A stretch of DNA of 5,839 bases from Rhodocyclaceae bacterium (GCA_030689585.1 JAUYFZ010000132.1:1-5839), one strand, 5' to 3'; shown: positions 1 to 5,251, numbered from the stretch's first letter. Notes: generated by a model from the letters alone, not told the origin. Made by a program: numbers and translations.

Positions 1-19
1 GGGAGGGAGATTGGTACTG

Positions 20-40
20 CCCTCCCCTTGAAGGGGAGGG
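20..40. repeat. GC-rich intergenic palindrome downstream of the kinase gene
   Basis: CCCTCCCCTT (20-29) and its exact reverse complement AAGGGGAGGG (31-40) are separated by one base, so the arms fold into a stem with a small TTGAA-type loop. It lies about 105 bp past the stop of the sensor kinase gene, which ends at 146 on the minus strand. No U-tract follows on either strand, so it is a poor intrinsic terminator. It is more likely a dispersed intergenic palindrome or an mRNA 3'-end stabilising stem. Nothing else is recognisable in 1-145. Confidence 0.6.
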
Positions 41-145
41 AGGCCGCAACAACCGCTTCGATTACCCACTACAAACCACATAGAGCCATTTACTCGATAT
101 AGAGAGTGGTGTCCAGTGCCGAGGCTTTTAATTTGTCGGCGAATT

Positions 146-1480
146 TCACCGAAATCGTGAAGAAATGTCATCGTTGCCTGCGGCCGCCTGATGCCCGCAA
201 GCAACCCAAGCCGCCAAACCACCTTCGGGTCGGTTTTCCAGCCAGACTCGCCAGCCATTGGCCTGTGCGAGCTGACGCACAATCGCCAATCCCAAGCCTG
301 TGCCGCCGGTGGCGGGATTGCGTGAGGCTTCCACGCGATGAAAAGGACGGAATACCGCCTCCATTTGCTCCGACGGGATACCGGGGCCTCGGTCCAGCAC
401 GCCGATGCGGCATTCGTCATGGATGTTTTCGCACCTAAGTTCAATGGGGCCATCTCCCGCATAACGCTGGGCATTGGCTAAAAGATTACCCAATACGCGG
501 CGTAACGCCGTCGGCGGAACGGTTAATTGGATGATTGGGCAATGCACCCACACTTCAACGCCCGCTTCCTTTACCCGCTCGGTCAATGATTCCAGCAATT
601 CGCGTACATCCACTTGCGTGGCGGCTTCTCGTCCTAAACCTCGTGCCAGATCCAGCAGTTCTCCGACAAGTTGATTCATTTCTTCAACATCTTTGTCCAG
701 CCGGGCGATCCAAGCCGGGTCAGGGCGGCGTTCCAATAGTTCCAGTGCCAGCCGCATACGGGCCAGCGGGGTGCGTAAATCATGGGACAACCCTGCTAAC
801 AGGGTAGTACGTGCGTCCAGAAGGTCTTGCACTTGACGCGCCATCTGATTGAAACGATGGGCCAGTGCTTGTATTTCGCGTGGGCCGGTTTCCGGTAGCA
901 GTTCAGGGGTTTCGCCACGGCCTAGCGCGGCAGCCGCCATATCAAAACGCTTGAGCGGAGCAACGGTGTGTCGGGCCAGCCAGACAGCGGCCAATCCAGA
1001 CAGAATGAATCCTCCCATCAAGATCAACAATCCGGCGAGAAGAGGTTGAGGGCCGATTCGCTCGTGCGAAAATCCTACCCAAAACGTTCGACCACCGCTG
1101 GGCAATCCGATCCAATACCAAGTCTCACCGCTCGCCGTTTCGCTCGATAAAATGACGGCCACCCCGGCACGCCGGATCAATTCCGATTCCAGTTGACGAA
1201 AATACGGACTGCGCAAAGTCGGTTGTATCGCTCCTTCAGGAAACTGAGTGACGAGCGTTAATCCATGCGCGGTTTGTAGTTCTTGTTCGAAGACTGCGCG
1301 TGTGACCGGAGGTAATTCCCTCCACGTTTGTGTGGACAGCACGATCAGGCCCGCCAAATCGCTCGTCGCACGGCGGGCCATGGGCAGCATCAGCAGAAAC
1401 ACGACGGCCAGCATGGTCAGAATTTCAAACAACACAAAGACCAAGGCAAGCCGAATCGCATTAGCGTGAAATATACTCAT
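146..1480 (-). CDS. envZ: EnvZ-like membrane sensor histidine kinase
   Basis: 444 aa, close to the roughly 450 aa of E. coli EnvZ. Seen in order: a first membrane segment (about 9-33), a periplasmic sensor region (about 34-146), a second membrane segment (about 147-169), a HAMP linker (about 170-222), the dimerisation/phosphoacceptor helix with LAGLSHDLRTPLARMRLA (His233), then the ATPase domain with N-box NLLANAQRY (N332, N336), G1 DRGPGIP (363-369), F-box FRPFHR (377-382) and G2 GGTGLGLAI (392-400). All catalytic motifs are intact. The H-box is EnvZ-type. It should autophosphorylate at His233 and pass phosphate to, or remove it from, the OmpR-like regulator encoded upstream. The ATG at 1480 is chosen because the first membrane helix follows at once; the Shine-Dalgarno there is weak. 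The 163-bp distance from the regulator gene is unusual, because ompR and envZ normally overlap or nearly touch. The stimulus is not readable. Confidence 0.95.
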   Translation of the reverse strand: MSIFHANAIRLALVFVLFEILTMLAVVFLLMLPMARRATSDLAGLIVLSTQTWRELPPVTRAVFEQELQTAHGLTLVTQFPEGAIQPTLRSPYFRQLESELIRRAGVAVILSSETASGETWYWIGLPSGGRTFWVGFSHERIGPQPLLAGLLILMGGFILSGLAAVWLARHTVAPLKRFDMAAAALGRGETPELLPETGPREIQALAHRFNQMARQVQDLLDARTTLLAGLSHDLRTPLARMRLALELLERRPDPAWIARLDKDVEEMNQLVGELLDLARGLGREAATQVDVRELLESLTERVKEAGVEVWVHCPIIQLTVPPTALRRVLGNLLANAQRYAGDGPIELRCENIHDECRIGVLDRGPGIPSEQMEAVFRPFHRVEASRNPATGGTGLGLAIVRQLAQANGWRVWLENRPEGGLAAWVACGHQAAAGNDDISSRFR

Positions 1481-1523
1481 TCGGAGTGCCCCGTCACAAT
1501 CGAGCGTAACGAGCCGATGAGAA

Positions 1524-1539
1524 CCCCCCGAAAGGGGGG
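1524..1539. repeat. C6-GAAA-G6 hairpin in the regulator-kinase gap
   Basis: Six C (1524-1529), the tetraloop GAAA and six G (1534-1539) form a very stable hairpin, followed on the plus strand by a second G6 run (1543-1548) and GGG, so a G-quadruplex is an alternative fold. It sits in the 163-bp non-coding gap (1481-1643) between the co-oriented regulator and kinase genes. In the minus-strand transcript the stem is followed by TTCTCATC, not a U-tract, so termination is not expected. Attenuation, mRNA processing or a dispersed repeat insertion are all possible. I see no gene in the rest of the gap. Confidence 0.6.
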
Positions 1540-1643
1540 CAAGGGGGGCGGGCGTTTAATCGCATTGATTTCATGTGACAGGGGGTGGATTCGTGACTAT
1601 GCAAGTTTTGTTGGCTAAGGCTCAATGTCGGGCGCATGATCAG

Positions 1644-2363
1644 TCAGGAAGCCGTGCCCTGCGGATTGAACAGATAGCCTTCGCCACGCACCGTGCGAAT
1701 GTAGGCCGGATGGGTGGGATCCGCTTCAATCTTGCGCCGCAAACGCACCACTCGGATATCGATGGTGCGGTCGAAAGGATCGCAGGCATATCCCTTGAGC
1801 AAGTCGAGTAGCACATCGCGAGATAACACTCGATTGGGACGTTCGATGAATACCTTGAGCAGATCGAATTCTGCTCCAGAAATGTCCACCTCGACGTTTT
1901 CTTTGAGCAAGCGTCGGGCCGCCAGGTCTAAGCGATAGGGGCCAAAACGGGATTCATCCGAATGCGACACGACGGGCGTGGTTTGAGCCCGACGTAGCAG
2001 TGCTCTCAATCGAGCGAGTAGTTCGCGGGGACTGAACGGTTTGGCCAGATAATCGTCAGCCCCCACTTCCAAGCCCACGACCCGGTCGATTTCCTCACCG
2101 CGAGCGGAGAGGATGAGCACAGGAATGGTCGCAATTGCTCCCGACCGTGCTCGAAGTGCGCGGGTGAGCATCAGGCCATCTTCACCGGGCAACATCAAAT
2201 CCAGCACAATGGCATCCGGCAGGGTACTTTCGATGGCACGACGCATCCCCGCTCCGTCGCTGGCCAGATCAACGACGAAGCCCGTGTCAGTCAAATAGGC
2301 AGAGAGCAACTCCCGCAAGGCAGGGTCGTCGTCTACCACCAAGATGCGTGCGGCAGGATTCAT
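1644..2363 (-). CDS. ompR: OmpR-family response regulator
   Basis: 239 aa, the same length as E. coli OmpR. The receiver domain (about 5-120) has the acidic pocket DDD (11-13), phosphoacceptor Asp55 in LDLMLPGEDGL, Ser86 at the switch Ser/Thr position, and Lys108 in ADDYLAKPFSPRELLARLR. The segment GEEIDRVVGLEVGADDY is very OmpR-like. The C-terminal winged-helix DNA-binding domain (about 140-235) carries the recognition-helix region RTIDIRVVRLRRKIE and the wing YIRTVRGEGYLF. The ATG at 2363 is chosen because the frame could open at a TTG at 2420, but that would add 19 residues OmpR lacks and lies inside the 41-bp repeat. No strong Shine-Dalgarno precedes 2363. It pairs with the EnvZ-like kinase downstream. 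Tandem GATACA hexamers at 2404-2429, about 40 bp before the start, suggest autoregulation. Confidence 0.95.
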   Translation of the reverse strand: MNPAARILVVDDDPALRELLSAYLTDTGFVVDLASDGAGMRRAIESTLPDAIVLDLMLPGEDGLMLTRALRARSGAIATIPVLILSARGEEIDRVVGLEVGADDYLAKPFSPRELLARLRALLRRAQTTPVVSHSDESRFGPYRLDLAARRLLKENVEVDISGAEFDLLKVFIERPNRVLSRDVLLDLLKGYACDPFDRTIDIRVVRLRRKIEADPTHPAYIRTVRGEGYLFNPQGTAS

Positions 2364-2403
2364 GGCGACAGTGTAATCGTGACAAGCCCGAATAGACGGG
2401 GGA

Positions 2404-2429
2404 TATACACGCTGATACAAAACGATACA
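2404..2429 (-). promoter_or_regulatory. Candidate OmpR-type box upstream of the regulator gene
   Basis: On the plus strand TATACA (2404-2409), GATACA (2414-2419) and GATACA (2424-2429) lie exactly 10 bp apart; read toward the regulator gene they are TGTATC-N4-TGTATC-N4-TGTATA. OmpR-family regulators bind tandem direct hexamers one helical turn apart, and the OmpR consensus I recall is GTTACA-N4-GTTACA, differing from this core at one base per half-site. The site is about 40 bp before the regulator start and no convincing sigma-70 promoter is visible there, which would fit activator-dependent autoregulation. Binding is inferred. Confidence 0.5.
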
Positions 2430-2445
2430 TGTTGCAACGAAGTGC
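2405..2445. repeat. 41-bp direct repeat, copy 1 (left flank of vapBC)
   Basis: This stretch is identical, base for base, to 3176-3216, in the same orientation and 771 bp away. The identity stops at T/A at 2404/3175 and T/A at 2446/3217. The right edge falls on the last base of the vapC stop codon (TAG, 2447-2445), so the repeat bounds the toxin gene exactly. It lies upstream of the response-regulator gene. Such repeats around a compact module fit insertion with target duplication or a recombination-generated duplication. Very short terminal inverted repeats or a transposase are not seen. Confidence 0.93.
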
Positions 2446-2849
2446 TATGTCAGCCAGCTCTCTATTTTCAACCCGGGAACTCTTTCAAATTCGCGCAGGT
2501 TGTGAGTGATCAATGTGGCTCCAAGTGCTCGGCTGTGTGCGGCAATCAGCAGATCGTTACTGCCGATGATCTGACCTGTTCGTTCCAAAATGACGCGAAT
2601 GTCGGCGTAATGCTGGTCGGCTTCGCTGTCAAAAGGCAACACAGCCAAACTGACAAGCAGATCTTCTACTCGTTGTATCAAGACAGGTGAAGCACGTTTA
2701 GCTGCGCCGTAACGTAATTCACAGGCAACGATGATGCTGGTGCATATCTCGTCGACATTTTCCTTCGCCAAGTGTTGAGTGACCACTCCCTGTGGATTTT
2801 TGATGAGATGGGACAAAATGTTGGTGTCCAGCAGAATGCGTGCCGACAT
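2445..2849 (-). CDS. vapC: VapC toxin, PIN-domain ribonuclease
   Basis: 134 aa, the usual VapC size. The single PIN domain shows the acidic metal-binding residues Asp8 (LLDTN), Glu44 (ACELRYGA) and Asp99 (IGSNDLLIAAH), and the C-terminal strand LITHNLREFERVPGLKIESW with Asn117 at the fourth, often Asn or Asp, site. The ending closely resembles the enteric VapC that cleaves initiator tRNA in the anticodon loop, so tRNA-fMet is the likely target (inference). The frame is open to 2975, but the ATG at 2849 is chosen because it gives a normal PIN N-terminus and overlaps the vapB stop by one base (TGATG), the typical coupled arrangement. All catalytic residues are present, so the toxin is probably functional. 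The stop codon takes its last base from the 41-bp repeat. Confidence 0.94.
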   Translation of the reverse strand: MSARILLDTNILSHLIKNPQGVVTQHLAKENVDEICTSIIVACELRYGAAKRASPVLIQRVEDLLVSLAVLPFDSEADQHYADIRVILERTGQIIGSNDLLIAAHSRALGATLITHNLREFERVPGLKIESWLT

Positions 2850-3091
2850 CAGAATACATCCTCTGGTGAAGGGGGTAGGTCGATGCATTCTGGAAACGAT
2901 TCCTCCAGAGGCTCCCATCCGGCTAGTAAATGAAGCAGTTTGTTGCGTGGCAATAACGGCTCGATAATTAGACATCCCTCTTTTTTGCGAAGAATGGCTC
3001 GATTACCCTCCATCTCATATTTACGTGGAATTCGAATGGCTTGGTTACGTCCATTACGGAATAACGATACGGGTTGTCCCTGTTCAAGCAT
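2849..3091 (-). CDS. vapB: VapB antitoxin, AbrB-type
   Basis: 80 aa. Residues about 8-45 form a SpoVT/AbrB (MazE-like) swapped-hairpin DNA-binding domain, with FRNGRNQAIRIPRKYE matching the VapB/VagC signature in which Asn-Gly/Arg-x-Gln-Ala-(Ile/Val)-Arg-(Ile/Leu)-Pro is conserved. The acidic, proline-containing tail (about 51-80, WEPLEES to PPSPEDVF) is the expected toxin-wrapping segment. It should neutralise VapC and repress the vapBC promoter. The ATG at 3091 has a Shine-Dalgarno GAGGAAAA (core GAGG at 3103-3100), and the stop overlaps the vapC start by one base, giving translational coupling with antitoxin made first. Confidence 0.93.
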   Translation of the reverse strand: MLEQGQPVSLFRNGRNQAIRIPRKYEMEGNRAILRKKEGCLIIEPLLPRNKLLHLLAGWEPLEESFPECIDLPPSPEDVF

Positions 3092-3123
3092 AATATTTTC
3101 CTCGTTTCATTGGCATAGGTCTC

Positions 3124-3152
3124 AGCATAGGCCGGACAATCGTCCCTGTCAA
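3124..3152 (-). promoter_or_regulatory. vapBC promoter with inverted-repeat operator in the spacer
   Basis: Reading the minus strand, TTGACA (3152-3147, perfect -35) is followed by a 17-bp spacer and TATGCT (3129-3124, 4 of 6 matches to the -10). Transcription would start near 3117, about 25 nt before vapB. Inside the spacer GGAC and GTCC form an inverted repeat (3134-3137 and 3142-3145), well placed for VapB/VapBC repression. A direct repeat GCATAGG (3113-3119, 3125-3131), 12 bp apart, spans the -10 and start site and is a second candidate operator element. Confidence 0.75.
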
Positions 3153-3174
3153 TGTAGAAAGATTGGATTGATGA

Positions 3175-3232
3175 AATACACGCTGATACAAAACGATACA
3201 TGTTGCAACGAAGTGCAAACGACCATGTTACA
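3175..3232 (+). promoter_or_regulatory. Candidate OmpR-type box upstream of the modification cassette
   Basis: AATACA (3175-3180), GATACA (3185-3190) and GATACA (3195-3200) repeat at 10 bp, as in copy 1. Outside the repeat an additional GTTACA (3227-3232), an exact match to the OmpR half-site I recall, lies 32 bp (about three helical turns) further on. I find no good sigma-70 promoter between here and 3327; TTGCAA (3203-3208) with TGTTAC (3226-3231) at 17 bp is only a weak candidate. The two-component system may control the downstream cassette; this is inference from sequence architecture. Confidence 0.4.
3176..3216. repeat. 41-bp direct repeat, copy 2 (right flank of vapBC)
   Basis: Perfect copy of 2405-2445, same orientation. 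It ends about 110 bp before the first small ORF of the plus-strand cassette and lies just upstream of the vapBC promoter. It therefore sits in the divergent region between vapBC and the cassette. Removing 771 bp (one copy plus vapBC) would leave a single element between the regulator gene and the cassette. Confidence 0.93.
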
Positions 3233-3282
3233 TACCTCGTCGAATATGAGTACCGGCGTTGAAATTGAACGCTCTTTTTAAT

Positions 3283-3305
3283 GGGGACGGAATGTTTGTG
3301 TCCCC
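3283..3305 (+). repeat. GGGGAC/GTCCCC hairpin before the small ORF
   Basis: GGGGAC (3283-3288) pairs with GTCCCC (3300-3305) around an 11-nt loop, starting right after a TAA (3279-3281) and ending 7 nt before the Shine-Dalgarno of the 35-codon ORF. No U-tract follows, so it is not a classic terminator. It could be a leader hairpin influencing translation of the cassette, a protein-binding site, or a remnant of a REP-like element. The rest of 3217-3326 holds only an 18-codon frame (3225-3281, MLHTSSNM start) without a good ribosome site. Confidence 0.5.
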
Positions 3306-3326
3306 TACTCTATAAGGAGTTATCAC

Positions 3327-3434
3327 ATGAGCTGTGCTATCGGTAGTAATGGAGGTTCTTCTTCGATCTTTCATTCATGGCATAAGAGCAACAGTCTGCA
3401 ACGATGCGGCGTAGGTCGCGAAATAATCCATTGA
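3327..3434 (+). CDS. 35-aa small ORF, possible precursor or leader peptide
   Basis: Not a recognised family. ATG at 3327 is preceded by TAAGGAGT (3313-3320) at about 7 nt, the best ribosome-binding site in the window and the main evidence for translation. The peptide starts MSCAIGSNGGSSS, contains IFHSWHKSNSLQ, and ends RCGVGREIIH. It is rich in Ser and Gly, has Cys3 and Cys27, and has no membrane segment or signal peptide. Its TGA (3432-3434) overlaps an in-frame ATG (3434-3436) of the next gene as TGATG, suggesting coupling. First position in a PqqD/ATP-grasp/decarboxylase cassette makes a modification substrate plausible; alternatives are a regulatory leader peptide or a fortuitous frame. 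No function is claimed. Confidence 0.5.
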   Translation: MSCAIGSNGGSSSIFHSWHKSNSLQRCGVGREIIH

Positions 3435-3454
3435 TGTATAAAAAGGAGCAAAAA

Positions 3455-3862
3455 ATGATGAAGGTATCTCGAATTTTCAAATTAACTGCCATCGGTATCG
3501 CCATACTGGGTACAAGCAGCGTTTTGGCAGAAGATTTGCCATTGCCAACAGATCCTGCACAACAACGTGAAAAGATGCGAAATATGAGTCCCGAGGGTCG
3601 AACCGCCTACGGCGAGCAAATGCAGGAGCGTATGCGCAATATGACACCGGAGGAACAGAAGCTTATGCGTGAAACCCGCTCTGACGGACGCGAACGCATG
3701 GAAAAACAACAAGCCGATGGAGCACGTCAGCGTAATCAGGATGGTAGCGGACAAGGCAGTGGACAAAGGCGGGGGCAAGGTGGAGGGCAGGGTGGAGGCA
3801 TGGGTGGAGGGCAGGGTGGAGGCATGGGGGGAGGCATGGGGGGAGGACGCGGACGGCAATGA
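3455..3862 (+). CDS. Small secreted Met/Gly-rich protein
   Basis: 135 aa, not a recognised family. Residues 1-25 are a clear Sec signal peptide (MMKVSR, hydrophobic LTAIGIAILG, cleavage after SVLA before EDLPL). Next is a charged, methionine-rich region with two related segments, MRNMSPEGR (41-49) and MRNMTPEEQ (61-69), probably helical; TPEEQKLMRE faintly recalls the LTxxQ motifs of Spy/CpxP proteins. From about 98 the tail is Gly with Gln, Met and Arg: repeats of GGGQGGGM and GGGM ending GRGRQ. The ATG at 3455 is chosen for its Shine-Dalgarno AAGGAG (3443-3448, 6 nt spacing); an upstream in-frame ATG at 3434 overlaps the small-ORF stop and would add MYKKEQK. It is 49 bp ahead of the PqqD-like gene. 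It may be the substrate or product carrier of the downstream enzymes, a metal-binding exported protein, or an unrelated passenger. Confidence 0.78.
   Translation: MMKVSRIFKLTAIGIAILGTSSVLAEDLPLPTDPAQQREKMRNMSPEGRTAYGEQMQERMRNMTPEEQKLMRETRSDGRERMEKQQADGARQRNQDGSGQGSGQRRGQGGGQGGGMGGGQGGGMGGGMGGGRGRQ
3779..3850 (+). repeat. 24/12-bp minisatellite in the Gly-rich tail
   Basis: A 24-bp unit beginning GGTGGAGGGCAGG and ending GGCATG occurs twice perfectly (3779-3802 and 3803-3826), followed by a 12-bp half-unit GGGGGAGGCATG (3827-3838) and a degenerate one beginning GGGGGAGGACGC (3839-3850). Each 24 bp encodes GGGQGGGM. Unit lengths are multiples of three, so copy-number changes would lengthen or shorten the tail without a frameshift; the G6 tracts at 3826-3831 and 3838-3843 could slip out of frame. 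The G-runs may also form G-quadruplexes in DNA or mRNA. Confidence 0.85.
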
Positions 3863-3911
3863 AGGCGTCACGATCAAGAAACATTTCATGCATTTCATTG
3901 AAGGAAATCTT

Positions 3912-4184
3912 ATGACCACCATTGCATCCAGCCTCGACTTGCCTACTCCGGAAACTTTGCGCCGATTGGCTTTATCTGAAAGCGGATTTGTTTTCGATCC
4001 GGTTTCAGGCAACAGCTTTACCGTCAATGAAACCGGGTTGACACTGCTTCGCTTGCTACAACGTGAAACCGATTTGCCTGCGCTCATCACCGCGCTCACG
4101 GAGGACTACGATATTGCGCCGGATAAGGTCGACCGAGATTTGATCGAGTTTTCCAGCAGCCTGCGTCAGTATCTGAAATCATGA
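3912..4184 (+). CDS. PqqD-like peptide chaperone
   Basis: 90 aa, the size of stand-alone PqqD. The pattern is PqqD-domain: SGFVFDPVSGNSFTVNETG (about 24-42, the two strands with Asp-Pro and Gly turns), then TLLRLLQRETDLPALITALTEDYDI (helices) and a last helix with DRDLIEFSSSLRQYL ending at 90. PqqD-type domains bind the leader of a substrate peptide and present it to modifying enzymes; HPr-kinase-related 'HPr-rel-A' systems use a similar protein. The ATG at 3912 has AAGGAAA (3901-3907) just upstream; the frame is open back into the Gly-rich gene, but that stretch is a shadow. Twin ATTTCAT (3883-3889, 3892-3898) precede the ribosome site and could pair with it. The stop overlaps the next start as ATGA. 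The domain call rests on pattern, not alignment. Confidence 0.8.
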   Translation: MTTIASSLDLPTPETLRRLALSESGFVFDPVSGNSFTVNETGLTLLRLLQRETDLPALITALTEDYDIAPDKVDRDLIEFSSSLRQYLKS

Positions 4185-5251
4185 AACGTCCCGCTGGAAA
4201 GCAGATTACCGTGGCCGTGACCGGCATGAATGCCCGTGCAGACAACCCCGGCCCCGGTCTGGCCGTGGCTCGTTGTTTGCGAGAAAGCGGTATCCCCTTG
4301 CGCATCATCGGGCTGGGGTACGACGCGCTTGATCCTGGTCTTTATTCCGATTATTGCGATGCGGGTTATCTGTTGCCCTATCCTGGTGCCGGAGAGGAAG
4401 CCGTACTGGCTCGTCTGACCGCGCTTCGTGCCGAGGAGAAGATCAATATCATCATTCCCTGCCTGGATTCGGAACTACCGATTTTCATCGCATTGGCTCC
4501 ACAACTTGCGGCCCTAGGGCTTCGCGCTTTGCTTCCGGATGAGGCGCAACTCACGGCGCGTGATAAGAGCCGTCTGACGGAATTAGCTGAACGAGCGGGT
4601 GTTTCTACGCCGGAAACTCGACGGGTTTCCGATACGGGGTTCTTCGCCGAGGCGGAGGCAGAGGGATTTGCCTATCCTTTCTTCGTCAAAGGTCCCTATT
4701 ACGATGCCCAGCTCGTCTACAACGCGGCAGAGGGTGCGGGGGCTTTTCGTCGGCTCGTGGCCGCGTGGGGAACGCCCATTCTCGTTCAGCGATGCGTGAT
4801 CGGGGAGGAGGTCAATCTCACCGCCTTAGGGGATGGAGAAGGAGGACTCATCGGGGCGGTGATGATGAAGAAGCGTGCGCTGACCGACAAGGGCAAAGGC
4901 TGGGCTGGTATTACGGTGCACGACGAAGGGCTGCTGGTTTTGGCTCAGGCCGTGGTCAAGGCATTGTCTTGGCGCGGCCCGCTGGAAGTAGAAGCTCTGC
5001 GAGATCGGGAGGGACGGCATCATCTGATCGAAATCAATCCTCGTTTCCCCGCGTGGATCTATCTCTCCGCTGCGGCGGGGCGAAATCTGCCGGCCATGCT
5101 GGTGGCGCGGTTGTTGAATGAACCCGCCCCTCCCCTCCCTCCGCCGCCGACCGGCATGATGTTTATCCGCACCGCCCACGAGATCATCGTGCCGCTGGCG
5201 GCTTTTGAAAGTGTGATGATGACGGGCAGAACTTCTGGAGAATTTCGATGA
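4181..5251 (+). CDS. ATP-grasp carboxylate-amine ligase
   Basis: 356 aa, CarB-like ATP-grasp fold. Residues about 10-120 form the pre-ATP-grasp Rossmann-like domain (VAVTGMNARADNPGPGLAVAR; IIIPCLDSELP). The ATP-grasp domain follows, with FFVKGPYYDA (Lys170, nucleotide binding), ILVQRCVIGEEVNLTAL (Gln203 and Glu209/210), MMKKRALTDKGKGWAG (229-243) and the metal-ligand strands LEVEALRD (Glu269, Glu271) and IEINPRF (Glu284, Asn286, Arg288). All key residues are present. It should activate a carboxylate as acyl phosphate and couple it to an amine, giving an amide or peptide bond. It is not CarB itself (too short, no duplication). A poly-Pro stretch (PPLPPPPTG, about 317-325) separates a C-terminal segment. 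It starts inside the PqqD stop (ATGA, 4181-4184) and overlaps the next gene in the same way, so the three proteins probably act together. Substrates unknown. Confidence 0.93.
   Translation: MKRPAGKQITVAVTGMNARADNPGPGLAVARCLRESGIPLRIIGLGYDALDPGLYSDYCDAGYLLPYPGAGEEAVLARLTALRAEEKINIIIPCLDSELPIFIALAPQLAALGLRALLPDEAQLTARDKSRLTELAERAGVSTPETRRVSDTGFFAEAEAEGFAYPFFVKGPYYDAQLVYNAAEGAGAFRRLVAAWGTPILVQRCVIGEEVNLTALGDGEGGLIGAVMMKKRALTDKGKGWAGITVHDEGLLVLAQAVVKALSWRGPLEVEALRDREGRHHLIEINPRFPAWIYLSAAAGRNLPAMLVARLLNEPAPPLPPPPTGMMFIRTAHEIIVPLAAFESVMMTGRTSGEFR

Noticed and set aside
2364..2420. TTG start adding 19 residues to the response regulator
   Set aside because: Lies within the 41-bp repeat and the candidate operator, and OmpR proteins begin as the ATG at 2363 does.
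2850..2975. 42-residue N-terminal extension of VapC
   Set aside because: It overlaps vapB and has no PIN features; the ATG at 2849 gives the normal VapC N-terminus and a one-base stop/start overlap.
2968..3201. 77-codon minus-strand frame over vapB and its promoter
   Set aside because: Out of frame with vapB, covers the promoter and part of the repeat, and shows no recognisable motif.
2405..3216. CRISPR array or composite transposon
   Set aside because: Only two repeats, 771 bp apart, with a toxin-antitoxin module between them; no transposase and no spacer periodicity.
3225..3281. 18-codon ORF (MLHTSSNM start) between repeat copy 2 and the hairpin
   Set aside because: No good Shine-Dalgarno; short enough to be chance. 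A leader peptide cannot be excluded.
3669..3911. N-terminal extension of the PqqD-like frame through the Gly-rich gene (VEAWVEGRVEAW repeats)
   Set aside because: It is the alternative-frame reading of the 24-bp minisatellite. The ATG at 3912 has its own Shine-Dalgarno and gives the usual PqqD length.
3482..4099. 205-codon minus-strand frame opposite the Gly-rich and PqqD-like genes
   Set aside because: Low-complexity Pro/Leu/His/Ser repeats arise from the antisense of the minisatellite; no domain and no sensible ribosome site.
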